Part shown: piece after piece, positions 44,100 through 52,318 of the stretch
How positions within the stretch are numbered: the stretch's first letter is position 1
Layout of the letters: the number at the start of each line of letters is the position of its first letter
Assembly: GCA_050260515.1 (NCBI GenBank)
Contig: JBLNCI010000016.1
Coordinates: 62,001 to 126,000, forward strand
Direction of reading: 5' to 3'
Origin: DATJIG01 sp050260515
GTDB lineage: Bacteria > Pseudomonadota > Alphaproteobacteria > SMXQ01
Length of the DNA: 64,000 nt
The notes under the pieces: generated by a model
What the model was told of the DNA's origin: nothing
The model's database searches: none
What the model saw: the letters and a program-made list of their open reading frames with translations, nothing else
Position numbers and translations under genes: made by a program

Positions 44100-47000
44100 G
44101 AGCTGGTCTCCGCTACCCCGCGGCCGGTGAGCCGCGCGAGGTCGTCATGCACGGCGTTCGCGCGCGGGCGCCAAAGCCCGCGATCGATCGCCTCCACCAA
44201 CCGCGCCGCCATGTCGGTGAGCGCGGCGGGATTGTTCTCGGCGATGAAATCGCGCACGCGCTCGTCCGCGAGATAGGCATCGTAGAGGAGCCCGAAATGA
44301 TGGTCGGCGACCGCGCCGGTCGTGGCGGCGAAGGCGAACAGGTAGTCGACCGTCGCCGCCATCTCGAAGGCGCCCTTGTAGCCGTGCTTCATGACTCCGG
44401 CGATCCATTTCGGATTCGCGGCCCGGGCACGGACGACCCGGCCGATCTCCTCGGCGAGCGTCCGGATCCTCGGCGTCTCCGGGCGCGAGTGATCGTTGAG
44501 GTACACGGCCGGGCGCTCGCCGCGGGCGGCGGCGACCGCTGCCGTCAGGCCACCGGCGAATTGGTAGTAGTCGTCTGAATCGAGGATGTCGTGCTCGCGG
44601 TTGTCCTGGTTGTGGAGAACGGCGTCGACGCGGGCGACACGGGCGTCGAACGCCTCGGCGTCGGCGACGCCCTCGATCCCCGCTCCATACGCGTACGCCG
44701 ACCAGGCCCGGAAGGCGCGAGCGAGGTCGCCCTCGCTGTTCCAGCCACCCTCGTCAATGAGCGTCTGCAGGCCGGCGCCGTAGGCGCCGGGCTTCGAGCC
44801 GAAGACGCGGTAGAGGGCCCGCTGTCGCGCGGTTTGGGGCGTCGCGCCTTGGGCGACGAGCGCGGCCTCGTCGCGCCGCGCCGCGGCGGCGATCGGATTG
44901 GTGCTTTCGGGTTCGTCGAGTTCCGCAACCGCGCGGACGGCGGAGTCGAACAGCGCGATCAGGCCCGGAAACGCATCGCGGAAAAATCCCGACACCCGCA
45001 GCGTGACGTCGACGCGCGGGCGGCCGAGCACGGACGCGGGCAGGATGTCGAATCCCGTGACCCGCCCCGTCGATGTGTCCCAGGTCGGTTGCGCGCCGAT
45101 CAGCGCGAGCGCCTGGGCGATGTCGTCGCCGCCCGTCCGCATGTTCGACGTGCCCCACGCCGAGAGCGCGACGGCGCGGGGATAATCGCCGTGCTCCTGG
45201 GCGTGACGCTCGACGAGCGCCTGCGCCGAGGCAAAGCCCAAGCGCCACGCCGCCGGCGTCGGGAGGGCGCGCGAATCGACCGAGTAGAAATTCCGCCCCG
45301 TCGGCAGCGCCTCGATCCGGCCGCGGGTCGGCGCCCCGGAGGGCCCCGACGGTACGAACCGCCCGTCGAGTCCGGCCAGCAGCGCGGCAAGCTCCCGATC
45401 GCCGCAGGCGGTGACCCGCGGGCGGATATCGCGGGCGATGGCGTCGAGCACCGCCCGTGTTGCGGACCATGTCTCGTCAGGCGCGCGTCGTCCCGACACC
45501 AGCTCGCGGGCAAGAGACTCGAGTCGCTCGACGGTGTCGCCCTCGCTGCGCCAAGGGCCCGCGACGTCGGCGAGTGCCGGGGGCCTCGGCCTCTTCCAAT
45601 CCCGTGCGGGCTCCGGCATCAGCGGATCGAAATCCAGGCCGAGGTCACGGGCAAGGGCCCGCAACAGGGACTCGTCCTCGGCGCGGGCGCGGCCTGCGCG
45701 CACCCGCGGCAGCCGTGCGAGCGCGACGAGCAGGTCTGTGAGCGCGTCGCCATCGGGGGATTCGCCGAACACATGCAGCCCGCCGCGGATCTGCATCTCC
45801 TTGAGCTCGCACAGGTAGCCGTCGAGCTTCGCCAGTGCCGCGTCGGGATCGCTCAGGCCGGCGTCGCGCACCAGGCCGAGTGAATCGGCGCGGTCGAGGA
45901 TCGCGCGCTTGAGCTCACGCGTCCGGCGCGGGTCCATGCGTGCGGCCTCGTAGTATTCGTCGACGAGGCGTTCGAGCTCGGCGAGCGCGCCGTAGCTTTC
46001 GGCGCGGGTGAATGGCGGCGTGAGGTGATCGACGATCACCGCCTGGGCGCGGCGCTTGGCCTGCGTGCCCTCGCCGGGATCGTTGACGATGAACGGGTAC
46101 AGATGCGGAAGGGGTCCGAGCGCCGCTTCGGGAAAGCAGTCTTCCGACAAGGCGATGCCTTTGCCCGGCAGCCATTCGAGATTGCCGTGCTTGCCGACAT
46201 GCACGACGGCGTGGGCGTCGAGGCTCGTGCGCAGCCAGGCGTAGAACGCGAGATAGGAATGAGGCGGCGGCAGCGCCGGATCGTGATAGCTCGAGGCCGG
46301 ATCGATATTGTAGCCGCGTGCCGGCTGCACGCCGATGGCGAGGTTGCCGAACCGCTGCATCGGCAGATGGAATGCGCCATCCGCCACCATCGGATCGCTT
46401 TCGGGCTCGCCCCAGCGCGCTGCGATCGTCTCGCGCACCGTCGGCGGCAACGTCGCGAAGAACGCGCGGTAGTCGGCGAGCGAAAGCGCGACGCCGCCCT
46501 GGCGTCGCGCCTGATTGGTCGGAGCGGCCAGGATCGTCGCCATCAGCGTGCGCGAATCGGTCGGTGCGTCGGCGACCGCGTAGCCGGCGCCATCCAGTGC
46601 GCGCACGATGTTGCCGACCGACGCCGGGGTGTCGAGGCCGACGCCGTTGGCGATCCGCGAATCGCGGTTGGGATAGTTGGCCAGGATCAGCGCGACGCGG
46701 CGCTCGTTTCTAGGCGTCGTGCGCAGTCGCGCCCAGTTCCGCGCAACATCGGCGACAAAGTCGATGCGGTCGCCCACCGGCCGCTGCACGACCATCGGCG
46801 CCTCGGTCGCGGCGTCGCGGGCCTCGGTCGACTTGAACGAGATCGCGCGCGACACGATGCGCCCGTCGACTTCCGGCAGCGCGACCGCCATGGCGATGTC
46901 GCGCGCCGGCAGGCCGCGCGTTCCCGCGCGCCACGACTCCTCGTCGCAGGACGCGAGCACCGCCTGGATCACCGGGCAGTCGAGCGAGCCGAGGGGATGC

Positions 47001-47842
47001 GCGTCGCTGCCTTCCCCGTTCGGCGACCCACGCGCGAACGACGTCGTGGCGATGACGACGTCCGGCCGCGCCGCCTCGAGCCCCGCGCGCACCAGCGCGA
47101 ACGCGGATTCGTCTCGGAGGCTGGTGAGGAACACCGGCAGGGCGCCGACCCCGCGGGCGTTCAGCGCCTCCACCAGGGCCGCGACCGGCGCGAGGTCGTC
47201 CGCCTGCAGCAGCGCGCGGTAGAACAGGATCGCGGCCAACGGCCGTGCAGGGCCGACTCGCGCCTCGGCGATCGCGCACGCGCCGTTCTTGGGATGCCAG
47301 CCGCCGGCGCGGGCGAGCGGCTGCGGCGCGGGTGCGTCCACCGCGCGTCCGACGATGCGCGCGCAGGTCTTGAGGAATGACTCCGCGTTGGCGCGGCCGC
47401 CGTGGAGGAGATAGCGCCACAGAGTTTCGCAGATGTCGCCGGGCAGCGTCGACAGACGCGCGAGCTCGTCGTCGGGTTTGTCGTCGCCGGGAATGAACGC
47501 CACGGGCATGCCGCGCTCGCCGCAGACGCGCGCGATCTCGTCGACGCCGTAGGTCCAGTAGCCGCGGCCGCCCAGGAGCCGCACGACGACGAGCTTCGCC
47601 TGCGCGATCGTCGCCTCGACGTAGGTGTCGACCGACAGGTTGTGCGACAGCGCGAGCAGGTTGGCGAGGCGCAGCGTCGGCCACGACCGATCGCCCACCG
47701 CCAGTGCGCCATGCGCCGCCGCCAGCAGCCGGATCTCGGAGTCCGCCGCCGACAGCACGACGATCTCGCCCGCGCTCTGGCCGAGGTCGACGGCGGTCGA
47801 GCCGTCGAGCAGCGTTCCGGGCGTGGCGGCGAGGAGGTGCAT
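44096..47842 (-). CDS. cobN: Cobaltochelatase subunit CobN
   Basis: Large subunit of the ATP-dependent cobaltochelatase, related to the magnesium chelatase H subunit, 1248 residues. In the late-insertion pathway it works with CobS and CobT chelatase subunits, neither of which is in this window (the cobS and cobT genes here encode lower-loop enzymes). Conserved blocks are HVGKHGNLEWLPGKGIALSE in part, YPFIVNDPGEGTQAKRRAQ, IDHLTPPFTRAESYG, and near the C-terminus KHGYKGAFEMAATVDYLFAF. The ATG at 47842 lies two bases from the cobW stop. Partner ATPase subunits might be supplied by ChlI/ChlD-like proteins elsewhere. Confidence 0.95.
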   Translation of the reverse strand: MHLLAATPGTLLDGSTAVDLGQSAGEIVVLSAADSEIRLLAAAHGALAVGDRSWPTLRLANLLALSHNLSVDTYVEATIAQAKLVVVRLLGGRGYWTYGVDEIARVCGERGMPVAFIPGDDKPDDELARLSTLPGDICETLWRYLLHGGRANAESFLKTCARIVGRAVDAPAPQPLARAGGWHPKNGACAIAEARVGPARPLAAILFYRALLQADDLAPVAALVEALNARGVGALPVFLTSLRDESAFALVRAGLEAARPDVVIATTSFARGSPNGEGSDAHPLGSLDCPVIQAVLASCDEESWRAGTRGLPARDIAMAVALPEVDGRIVSRAISFKSTEARDAATEAPMVVQRPVGDRIDFVADVARNWARLRTTPRNERRVALILANYPNRDSRIANGVGLDTPASVGNIVRALDGAGYAVADAPTDSRTLMATILAAPTNQARRQGGVALSLADYRAFFATLPPTVRETIAARWGEPESDPMVADGAFHLPMQRFGNLAIGVQPARGYNIDPASSYHDPALPPPHSYLAFYAWLRTSLDAHAVVHVGKHGNLEWLPGKGIALSEDCFPEAALGPLPHLYPFIVNDPGEGTQAKRRAQAVIVDHLTPPFTRAESYGALAELERLVDEYYEAARMDPRRTRELKRAILDRADSLGLVRDAGLSDPDAALAKLDGYLCELKEMQIRGGLHVFGESPDGDALTDLLVALARLPRVRAGRARAEDESLLRALARDLGLDFDPLMPEPARDWKRPRPPALADVAGPWRSEGDTVERLESLARELVSGRRAPDETWSATRAVLDAIARDIRPRVTACGDRELAALLAGLDGRFVPSGPSGAPTRGRIEALPTGRNFYSVDSRALPTPAAWRLGFASAQALVERHAQEHGDYPRAVALSAWGTSNMRTGGDDIAQALALIGAQPTWDTSTGRVTGFDILPASVLGRPRVDVTLRVSGFFRDAFPGLIALFDSAVRAVAELDEPESTNPIAAAARRDEAALVAQGATPQTARQRALYRVFGSKPGAYGAGLQTLIDEGGWNSEGDLARAFRAWSAYAYGAGIEGVADAEAFDARVARVDAVLHNQDNREHDILDSDDYYQFAGGLTAAVAAARGERPAVYLNDHSRPETPRIRTLAEEIGRVVRARAANPKWIAGVMKHGYKGAFEMAATVDYLFAFAATTGAVADHHFGLLYDAYLADERVRDFIAENNPAALTDMAARLVEAIDRGLWRPRANAVHDDLARLTGRGVAETSS

Positions 47843-47844
47843 GT

Positions 47845-48888
47845 CTAGCCCAGCACGTGTCCGCCGAGGCCGTCGGCGATCGCCGCGCGGTCGAGGCCGG
47901 CGAGGCCGATGACGACGAGGCGGCTCAAGCGCGCTTCGGTGTCCTTCCACGGCCGGTCGTAGTAGCCGTTGAGGCGCGCCGCCGTGCCCTGCACGACGTG
48001 GCGCATCGGCCGCCCCGGCACATCGAGGAAGCCCTTGAGCCGCAGGATCGAATGCGCGCGCGCGACGCCTTCCGCGCGCTTGAGCAGCGCCGCCGGATCG
48101 GCGATGCCCGGCAGCGCGACGATGAAGCTCTCGAACTCGTCGTGATCGTGGTCCTCGCCCTCGAGCTCGTGGAGCGAGGGGCGGGTGTCGAGGTCGTCCT
48201 CGGCTGCGGCGCCGACCCCGAGCAGCACCGACGACGGCACGCGCCCGTGGGCCGAGCGCAGGACGCGCGCGGTGGGGCGCATGTGGGCGCGCACCGCGAC
48301 CTCGACGCGAGCGAGCGCCGCCTCGTCGATCAAGTCGGTCTTGTTGAGGATGACGAGATCGGCGGCGCTGACCTGGTCGGCGAACACCTCGGAGAGCGGC
48401 GACAGATGGCCGATGCTCGGATCCGCCGCCGCGGCGGCAGCAATGGCGTCCGGGTCATCGGCGAACCGGCCTTCGGCCACCGCCGCCGCGTCGACCACGG
48501 CGACGACGCCGTCGACGGTGACCCGCGCCTTGACCTCGGGCCAGGCGAACGCCTTGACCAGCGGCTTCGGCAGCGCGAGCCCCGAGGTCTCGATGACGAT
48601 GGCGTCGGGCGGCTCGGCGCGGCCCAAGAGCTTCTCGATGGTCGGCAGGAAGTCGTCGGCGACGGTGCAGCAGATGCAGCCGTTGGCGAGCTCGATAATG
48701 TCGTCCTCGCGGCAGCCCGGCAGCTCGCACGCCTGCAGGATCCCGCCGTCGACGCCGACGGTGCCGAACTCGTTGACGATCAGCGCCAGGCGCTTGCCTT
48801 GCGCGTCGCCGATCATATGGCGCAGCAGCGTGGTCTTGCCCGCGCCCAGGAATCCGGTGATCACGCTGGCGGGGATGCGCGCGGTCAT
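47845..48888 (-). CDS. cobW: CobW-family GTPase metallochaperone
   Basis: G3E-family GTPase of 347 residues, thought to deliver cobalt for cobalamin synthesis. It has the P-loop GFLGAGKT at 12-19, the metal motif CxCC at 71-74 in NGCICC, and LVILNKTDLID for guanine recognition. A short acidic histidine stretch (EGEDHDHDEF) may also bind metal. The CobW C-terminal domain ends LSRLVVIGLAGLDR. The ATG at 48888 overlaps the cobP stop (ATGA). Its place in front of cobN under the cobalamin riboswitch supports cobalt rather than zinc. Confidence 0.95.
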   Translation of the reverse strand: MTARIPASVITGFLGAGKTTLLRHMIGDAQGKRLALIVNEFGTVGVDGGILQACELPGCREDDIIELANGCICCTVADDFLPTIEKLLGRAEPPDAIVIETSGLALPKPLVKAFAWPEVKARVTVDGVVAVVDAAAVAEGRFADDPDAIAAAAAADPSIGHLSPLSEVFADQVSAADLVILNKTDLIDEAALARVEVAVRAHMRPTARVLRSAHGRVPSSVLLGVGAAAEDDLDTRPSLHELEGEDHDHDEFESFIVALPGIADPAALLKRAEGVARAHSILRLKGFLDVPGRPMRHVVQGTAARLNGYYDRPWKDTEARLSRLVVIGLAGLDRAAIADGLGGHVLG

Positions 48889-49676
48889 GGGTGTGTCCTG
48901 TCCTTGGAAGAGGTGTCGTCGGAGGAGATGTCCTTGAGCACCAGCGGAAGGCCGGCGGCGACGAACACCACGCGGGTCGCGACGCGCGCAACCGCCTGGT
49001 TGAGCGCGCCTTGCGCGTCGGCGAAGGCGCGGGCGAGCGGGTTGTCGGCGATGCCGCCGAGGCCGACCTCGTCGGACACCAGCACGACGGGCGCGGTCGC
49101 CCGCTCCAGTGCCGCGATCAGCCGCGCCTGCTGGTTGGCGACGTTGCGCGATTCGTGCATCAGGTTGCCGAGCCACAGCGTCAGGCAGTCGACCAGCGCG
49201 ACGCGGCGCTCGGCCCCGGCGCGCTTCAGCGCGCCGGTGAGGTCGGTGCCGCCTTTCGTCGAGGTGACCTCGATCAGCTCCCACTGGCGACCGCGCCGCT
49301 CGCGGTGGCGCTCGATGCGCCGCATCATCTCGGGGTCGGCCCACGACAGCTTGCGGTCGGCCGTGGCGATGTAGAGCGGCCGGCGGCGGCCGGTGAGCTC
49401 GAGCGCGATCCGCTCGGCGTACGCGCTCTTGCCCGAGGCGACGCCGCCCAGCACCAGCACGATGATCCGGCTGGCTCGCGGGCCCGCCCCGCGCGGCGCG
49501 GCGGCGGTCTCCGCGCGGTCGCCGGCGGTCGCGCGCGGCTCCGACGATGCCGTCCGTGGCGTGCGGACGCGCAACGCGACGGTCGTCGTCACGCGTGCGC
49601 GGTCCGCGCCAGGCGCGGGAGAGGCGCTGTTGCGTTGCGGGGAACGATTGAAAGACGGCGTGCGCGCTGTGGGCAC
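48885..49676 (-). CDS. cobP: Adenosylcobinamide kinase / guanylyltransferase with N-terminal extension
   Basis: Bifunctional enzyme (CobP/CobU) that phosphorylates adenosylcobinamide and transfers GMP to it. The catalytic part starts near residue 71 with IIVLVLGGVASGKSAYAER (P-loop 77-84), and the nucleotide-binding VDCLTLWLGNLM and VVLVSDEVGLGG follow. The family is normally 170-190 residues. Here the GTG at 49676, preceded by GGAGGGAGGATC, gives 263 residues with a 70-residue Arg/Pro/Ala-rich extension of low complexity. Internal GTG codons (49592 and one next to the P-loop) could give a normal-length protein, so the true start is uncertain. First gene of the cobP-cobW-cobN-cobO operon, about 30 bases after the riboswitch. 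Confidence 0.9.
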   Translation of the reverse strand: MPTARTPSFNRSPQRNSASPAPGADRARVTTTVALRVRTPRTASSEPRATAGDRAETAAAPRGAGPRASRIIVLVLGGVASGKSAYAERIALELTGRRRPLYIATADRKLSWADPEMMRRIERHRERRGRQWELIEVTSTKGGTDLTGALKRAGAERRVALVDCLTLWLGNLMHESRNVANQQARLIAALERATAPVVLVSDEVGLGGIADNPLARAFADAQGALNQAVARVATRVVFVAAGLPLVLKDISSDDTSSKDRTHP

Positions 49677-49704
49677 GATCCTCCCTCCGAGGACTCGGGT
49701 TGCC

Positions 49705-49888
49705 TTGCGCCGCCGGAGAGGTCTCCTGGCTCGGGGTCGTCGGCCGACGCGTCCTTCCCGGATCGCTCCAGTGGCCCCGCGCTCGCGCGCGGGATGCGTT
49801 CGGCCTCGCCGCTTACAGTTGCGGGGGCAGCGCCGGCCTTGCGGGGCGAACCCGCGCACCGGCTTCCCTGTTCCGACGGCGGCGGCAA
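49705..49888 (-). promoter_or_regulatory. Cobalamin (B12) riboswitch
   Basis: On the minus strand the leader has all landmarks of the AdoCbl riboswitch: GGGAAGCCGGTG (49868-49857), GCCGGCGCTGCCCCCGCAAC then TGTAAGCG, GCCACTGG, and the B12 box AGCCAGGAGAC (49731-49721). A closing stem is formed by TTGCCGCCGCC at the 5' end and GGCGGCGCAA at the 3' end. It is followed by CCGAGTCCTCGG and then the GGAGGGAGG ribosome site of cobP, so control is probably at translation: when cobalamin is bound, the site would be masked. It governs the whole cobP-cobW-cobN-cobO operon. Confidence 0.95.
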
Positions 49889-49960
49889 GCTAGCACGGGG
49901 AGCCCACCGCCGCCGCCTGCTTTTCGCGGGCCCCCAGGCCCCGGTTCTCAGCCCCGGCGC

Positions 49961-50159
49961 TGTCCCACGGGCTCCGGCCCGGGAGCGCCCTCGTGGGACA
50001 CTTGCTTGCCGCCGTTTTGGCAGCGGATTCAGCGACTTGACCCCCCGCCGTTAACCTTTGTCCCACTGTCCCACACTGGGGATTTGGGACACCTGGGACA
50101 GTTGGGACACTTTTGCACAGCCGTCTGCACAGCCGTTTTCGCGGCGCATTTGCACAGCC
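49961..50159. repeat. Cluster of TGTCCCA/TGGGACA heptamers and TGCACAGCC repeats
   Basis: Seven copies of one heptamer or its complement: TGTCCCA at 49961, 50059 and 50067; TGGGACA at 49994, 50085, 50094 and 50103, the last three at a 9-base period. Three copies of TGCACAGCC follow (50114, 50126, 50151). The cluster lies in the 400-base gap between the cobalamin riboswitch and the divergent GH13 gene, in which I see no gene. It may be an operator array for either direction. Confidence 0.55.
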
Positions 50160-50295
50160 CTGCGCGCGGCCCGCGGCGCCTGTGCAGAACCGAGCCGCGC
50201 GGTCACGCCGCGGCGCGCTTGGCACCGTTTCGGCGCAAGACCGTTCCTCCCGCGATGTGAACCGATGGGTGCGAACAGAGGGAGGCGCGGCCGGG

Positions 50296-51957
50296 ATGAT
50301 CAAGGACCTCTGGTACAAGAACGCGGTCATCTACTGTCTGTCCGTCGGTACCTACATGGATGCGAACGGCGACGGCGTCGGCGATTTCGCCGGGCTGATG
50401 CGCCGGCTCGACTACCTGCACGGCCTCGGCGTCACCACGGTCTGGCTGATGCCGTTCCAGGTCTCGCCCCACCGCGACGACGGCTACGACGTCGCCGACT
50501 ACTACGGCGTCGATCCGCGCTACGGGTCGCTCGGCGACTTCGTCGAGTTCACCCATGCTGCGAAGCAGCGCGGCATGCGGGTGCTGATCGACCTCGTCAT
50601 CAACCACACCTCCGACCAGCACCCGTGGTTCCAGGCGGCGCGCCGCGACCCCGACTCGCCCTATCGCGACTGGTACGTGTGGTCGAAAAAGAGGCCGCCC
50701 ACCGCCAACCAGGGCATGGTGTTCCCCGGCGTGCAGAAGTCGACGTGGTCGTACGACAAGTTGGCGCGGGCCTGGTACTTCCACCGCTTCTACGACTTCC
50801 AGCCCGACCTCAACACCTCTAACCCGCAGGTCCAGGCCGAGATCCTGAAGATCATGGGCTTCTGGATCCAGCTCGGCGTCTCCGGGTTCCGCATGGACGC
50901 GGTGCCGTTCATCATCTCGACCAAGGGCCCCCAGGTGCGCAAGCCGGTGCAGCAGTTCGACATGCTGCGCGACTTCCGCGAGTTCCTGCAGTGGCGCCAG
51001 GGTGATTCGATCATCCTCGCCGAGGCCAACGTGCTGCCCGAGGATGACCTCGAGTACTTCGGCCGCGCCGGCGACCGCATGCACATGATGTTCAACTTCC
51101 AGGTCAACCAGCACCTGTTCTACGCGCTGGCGTCGGGCGACACCGGCCCTCTGACCAAGGCGCTCAAGGCGACCAAGGCCAACCGCGAGACCGCGCAGTG
51201 GGGGCTGTTCCTGCGCAACCACGACGAGCTCGATCTCGGCCGCCTCACCGACGAGCAGCGGGACCGGGTGTTCGAGGCGTTCGGCCCGAGACCCGACATG
51301 CAGCTCTACGACCGCGGCATCCGCCGCCGTCTCGCGCCGATGCTCGACAACGACCCGCGCCGGCTGCAGCTCGCCTACAGTTTGATGTTCACGCTGCCCG
51401 GCACGCCGGTGATCCGCTACGGCGACGAGATCGGCATGGGCGACGACCTCACGCTGCCCGAGCGCAACTGCGCGCGCACGCCGATGCAGTGGTCGACCGA
51501 GCCCCACGGCGGCTTCACCAAGAGCGACAAGCCGGTGCAGCCGGTGATCAGCGGCGGCATCTACGGCTACGAGCACGTCAACGCGGCGGCGCAGCGCCGC
51601 GACCCCAACTCGCTCCTCAACTGGACCGAGCGCATCATCCGCATGCGCGGCGAGGTGCCGGAGATCGGCTGGGGCGACTACACGATCCTGAAAGTGCGCA
51701 ACCCGGCGGTGCTGGCGCTGCGCTACGACTGGCGCGACAACTCGGTGCTGTTCCTGCACAACTTCTCGAGCCGGCCGGTCGAGGCGGTGTTCGACGTCGG
51801 CGTCGGCAAGCCGGGGACGACGCTGATCAATCTCCTCACCGACCTCCACAGCGAGGGCGACGAGCGCGGCCGGCACACGGTGCCGCTCGAGGGCTACGGC
51901 TATCGCTGGTACCGCGTGGGGGGCCTCGACTACCTGCTGAAGCGCTCGGAGATCTGA
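50296..51957 (+). CDS. GH13 alpha-amylase-family enzyme, trehalose-synthase-like
   Basis: 553-residue (beta/alpha)8-barrel enzyme of the GH13 family. The catalytic residues are visible: nucleophile Asp 201 in GVSGFRMDAVPF, acid/base Glu 243 in IILAEANVL and Asp 310 in FLRNHDELDLGRL. Region I is DLVINHTSDQHPWFQ. The start WYKNAVIYCLSVGTYMDANG and the FLRNHDEL motif match maltose/trehalose glucosyltransferases, but hydrolases of the same subgroup are similar, so substrate is uncertain. The ATG at 50296 has GGAGGCGCGG just upstream. No trehalose-pathway partner lies next to it, and it is followed by palindromic repeats. Confidence 0.85.
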   Translation: MIKDLWYKNAVIYCLSVGTYMDANGDGVGDFAGLMRRLDYLHGLGVTTVWLMPFQVSPHRDDGYDVADYYGVDPRYGSLGDFVEFTHAAKQRGMRVLIDLVINHTSDQHPWFQAARRDPDSPYRDWYVWSKKRPPTANQGMVFPGVQKSTWSYDKLARAWYFHRFYDFQPDLNTSNPQVQAEILKIMGFWIQLGVSGFRMDAVPFIISTKGPQVRKPVQQFDMLRDFREFLQWRQGDSIILAEANVLPEDDLEYFGRAGDRMHMMFNFQVNQHLFYALASGDTGPLTKALKATKANRETAQWGLFLRNHDELDLGRLTDEQRDRVFEAFGPRPDMQLYDRGIRRRLAPMLDNDPRRLQLAYSLMFTLPGTPVIRYGDEIGMGDDLTLPERNCARTPMQWSTEPHGGFTKSDKPVQPVISGGIYGYEHVNAAAQRRDPNSLLNWTERIIRMRGEVPEIGWGDYTILKVRNPAVLALRYDWRDNSVLFLHNFSSRPVEAVFDVGVGKPGTTLINLLTDLHSEGDERGRHTVPLEGYGYRWYRVGGLDYLLKRSEI

Positions 51958-52002
51958 CGCCGCGCCGCCGCTCCAGCGCGTCAACGCCGAGTGACCGCGA
52001 AG

Positions 52003-52155
52003 CCCTCTCCCCGCCGGGGAGAGGGTTCGGGTGAGGGGGTTCTCGCCTGAAAAACTGACCCTCACCCCAGCCCTCTCCCAAGGGAGAGGGAGCAGCGCCG
52101 CGTTCCCGTGCGTGGAAGCCGAGAGCGGAAAGCCCTCTCCCCATCGGGGAGAGGG
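52003..52155. repeat. CCCTCTCCC palindromes, inverted doublet plus single copy
   Basis: Three palindromes in the gap after the GH13 gene: CCCTCTCCCC-GCC-GGGGAGAGGG type at 52003-52025, CCCTCTCCC-AA-GGGAGAGGG at 52071-52090, and another at 52133-52155. The first is followed by TTCGGGTGAGGG and the second is preceded by CCCTCACCCCAG, so the first two form a head-to-head inverted pair, as in REPIN elements. Short palindromes can also act as transcription stops. Confidence 0.75.
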
Positions 52156-52210
52156 TGGCGAGCGGCAGAGTGACCGCAGCGACGCGCCGTGTGCCCCCTC
52201 ACCGTTCCAG

Positions 52211-52292
52211 TCGTCACCCCCGCGCAGGCGGGGGTCCAGGGAGCCGCTCTGTGTCCGGTGGCTCTGGATTCCCGCCTTCGCGGGAATGACGA
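52211..52292. repeat. REPIN-like doublet of TCGTCA-palindrome-TCCAG repeats
   Basis: Left arm 52211-52239: TCGTCA, a CCCCCGC/GCGGGGG palindrome, TCCAG. Right arm 52264-52292 is the same element inverted: CTGGA, a TTCCCGC/GCGGGAA palindrome, TGACGA. About 24 bases separate them. The same family occurs at 58632-58722 and around the GIY-YIG gene (61677-62057). Confidence 0.8.
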
Positions 52293-52318
52293 CAGAAAAA
52301 GTGAATGGCCCGCCCCCC

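Noticed and set aside
49700..50295. Upstream extension of the GH13 gene frame to about 50113
   Set aside because: The extra residues are Arg/Ala-rich, cross the heptamer array, and a good ribosome site precedes the ATG at 50296, where family similarity starts.
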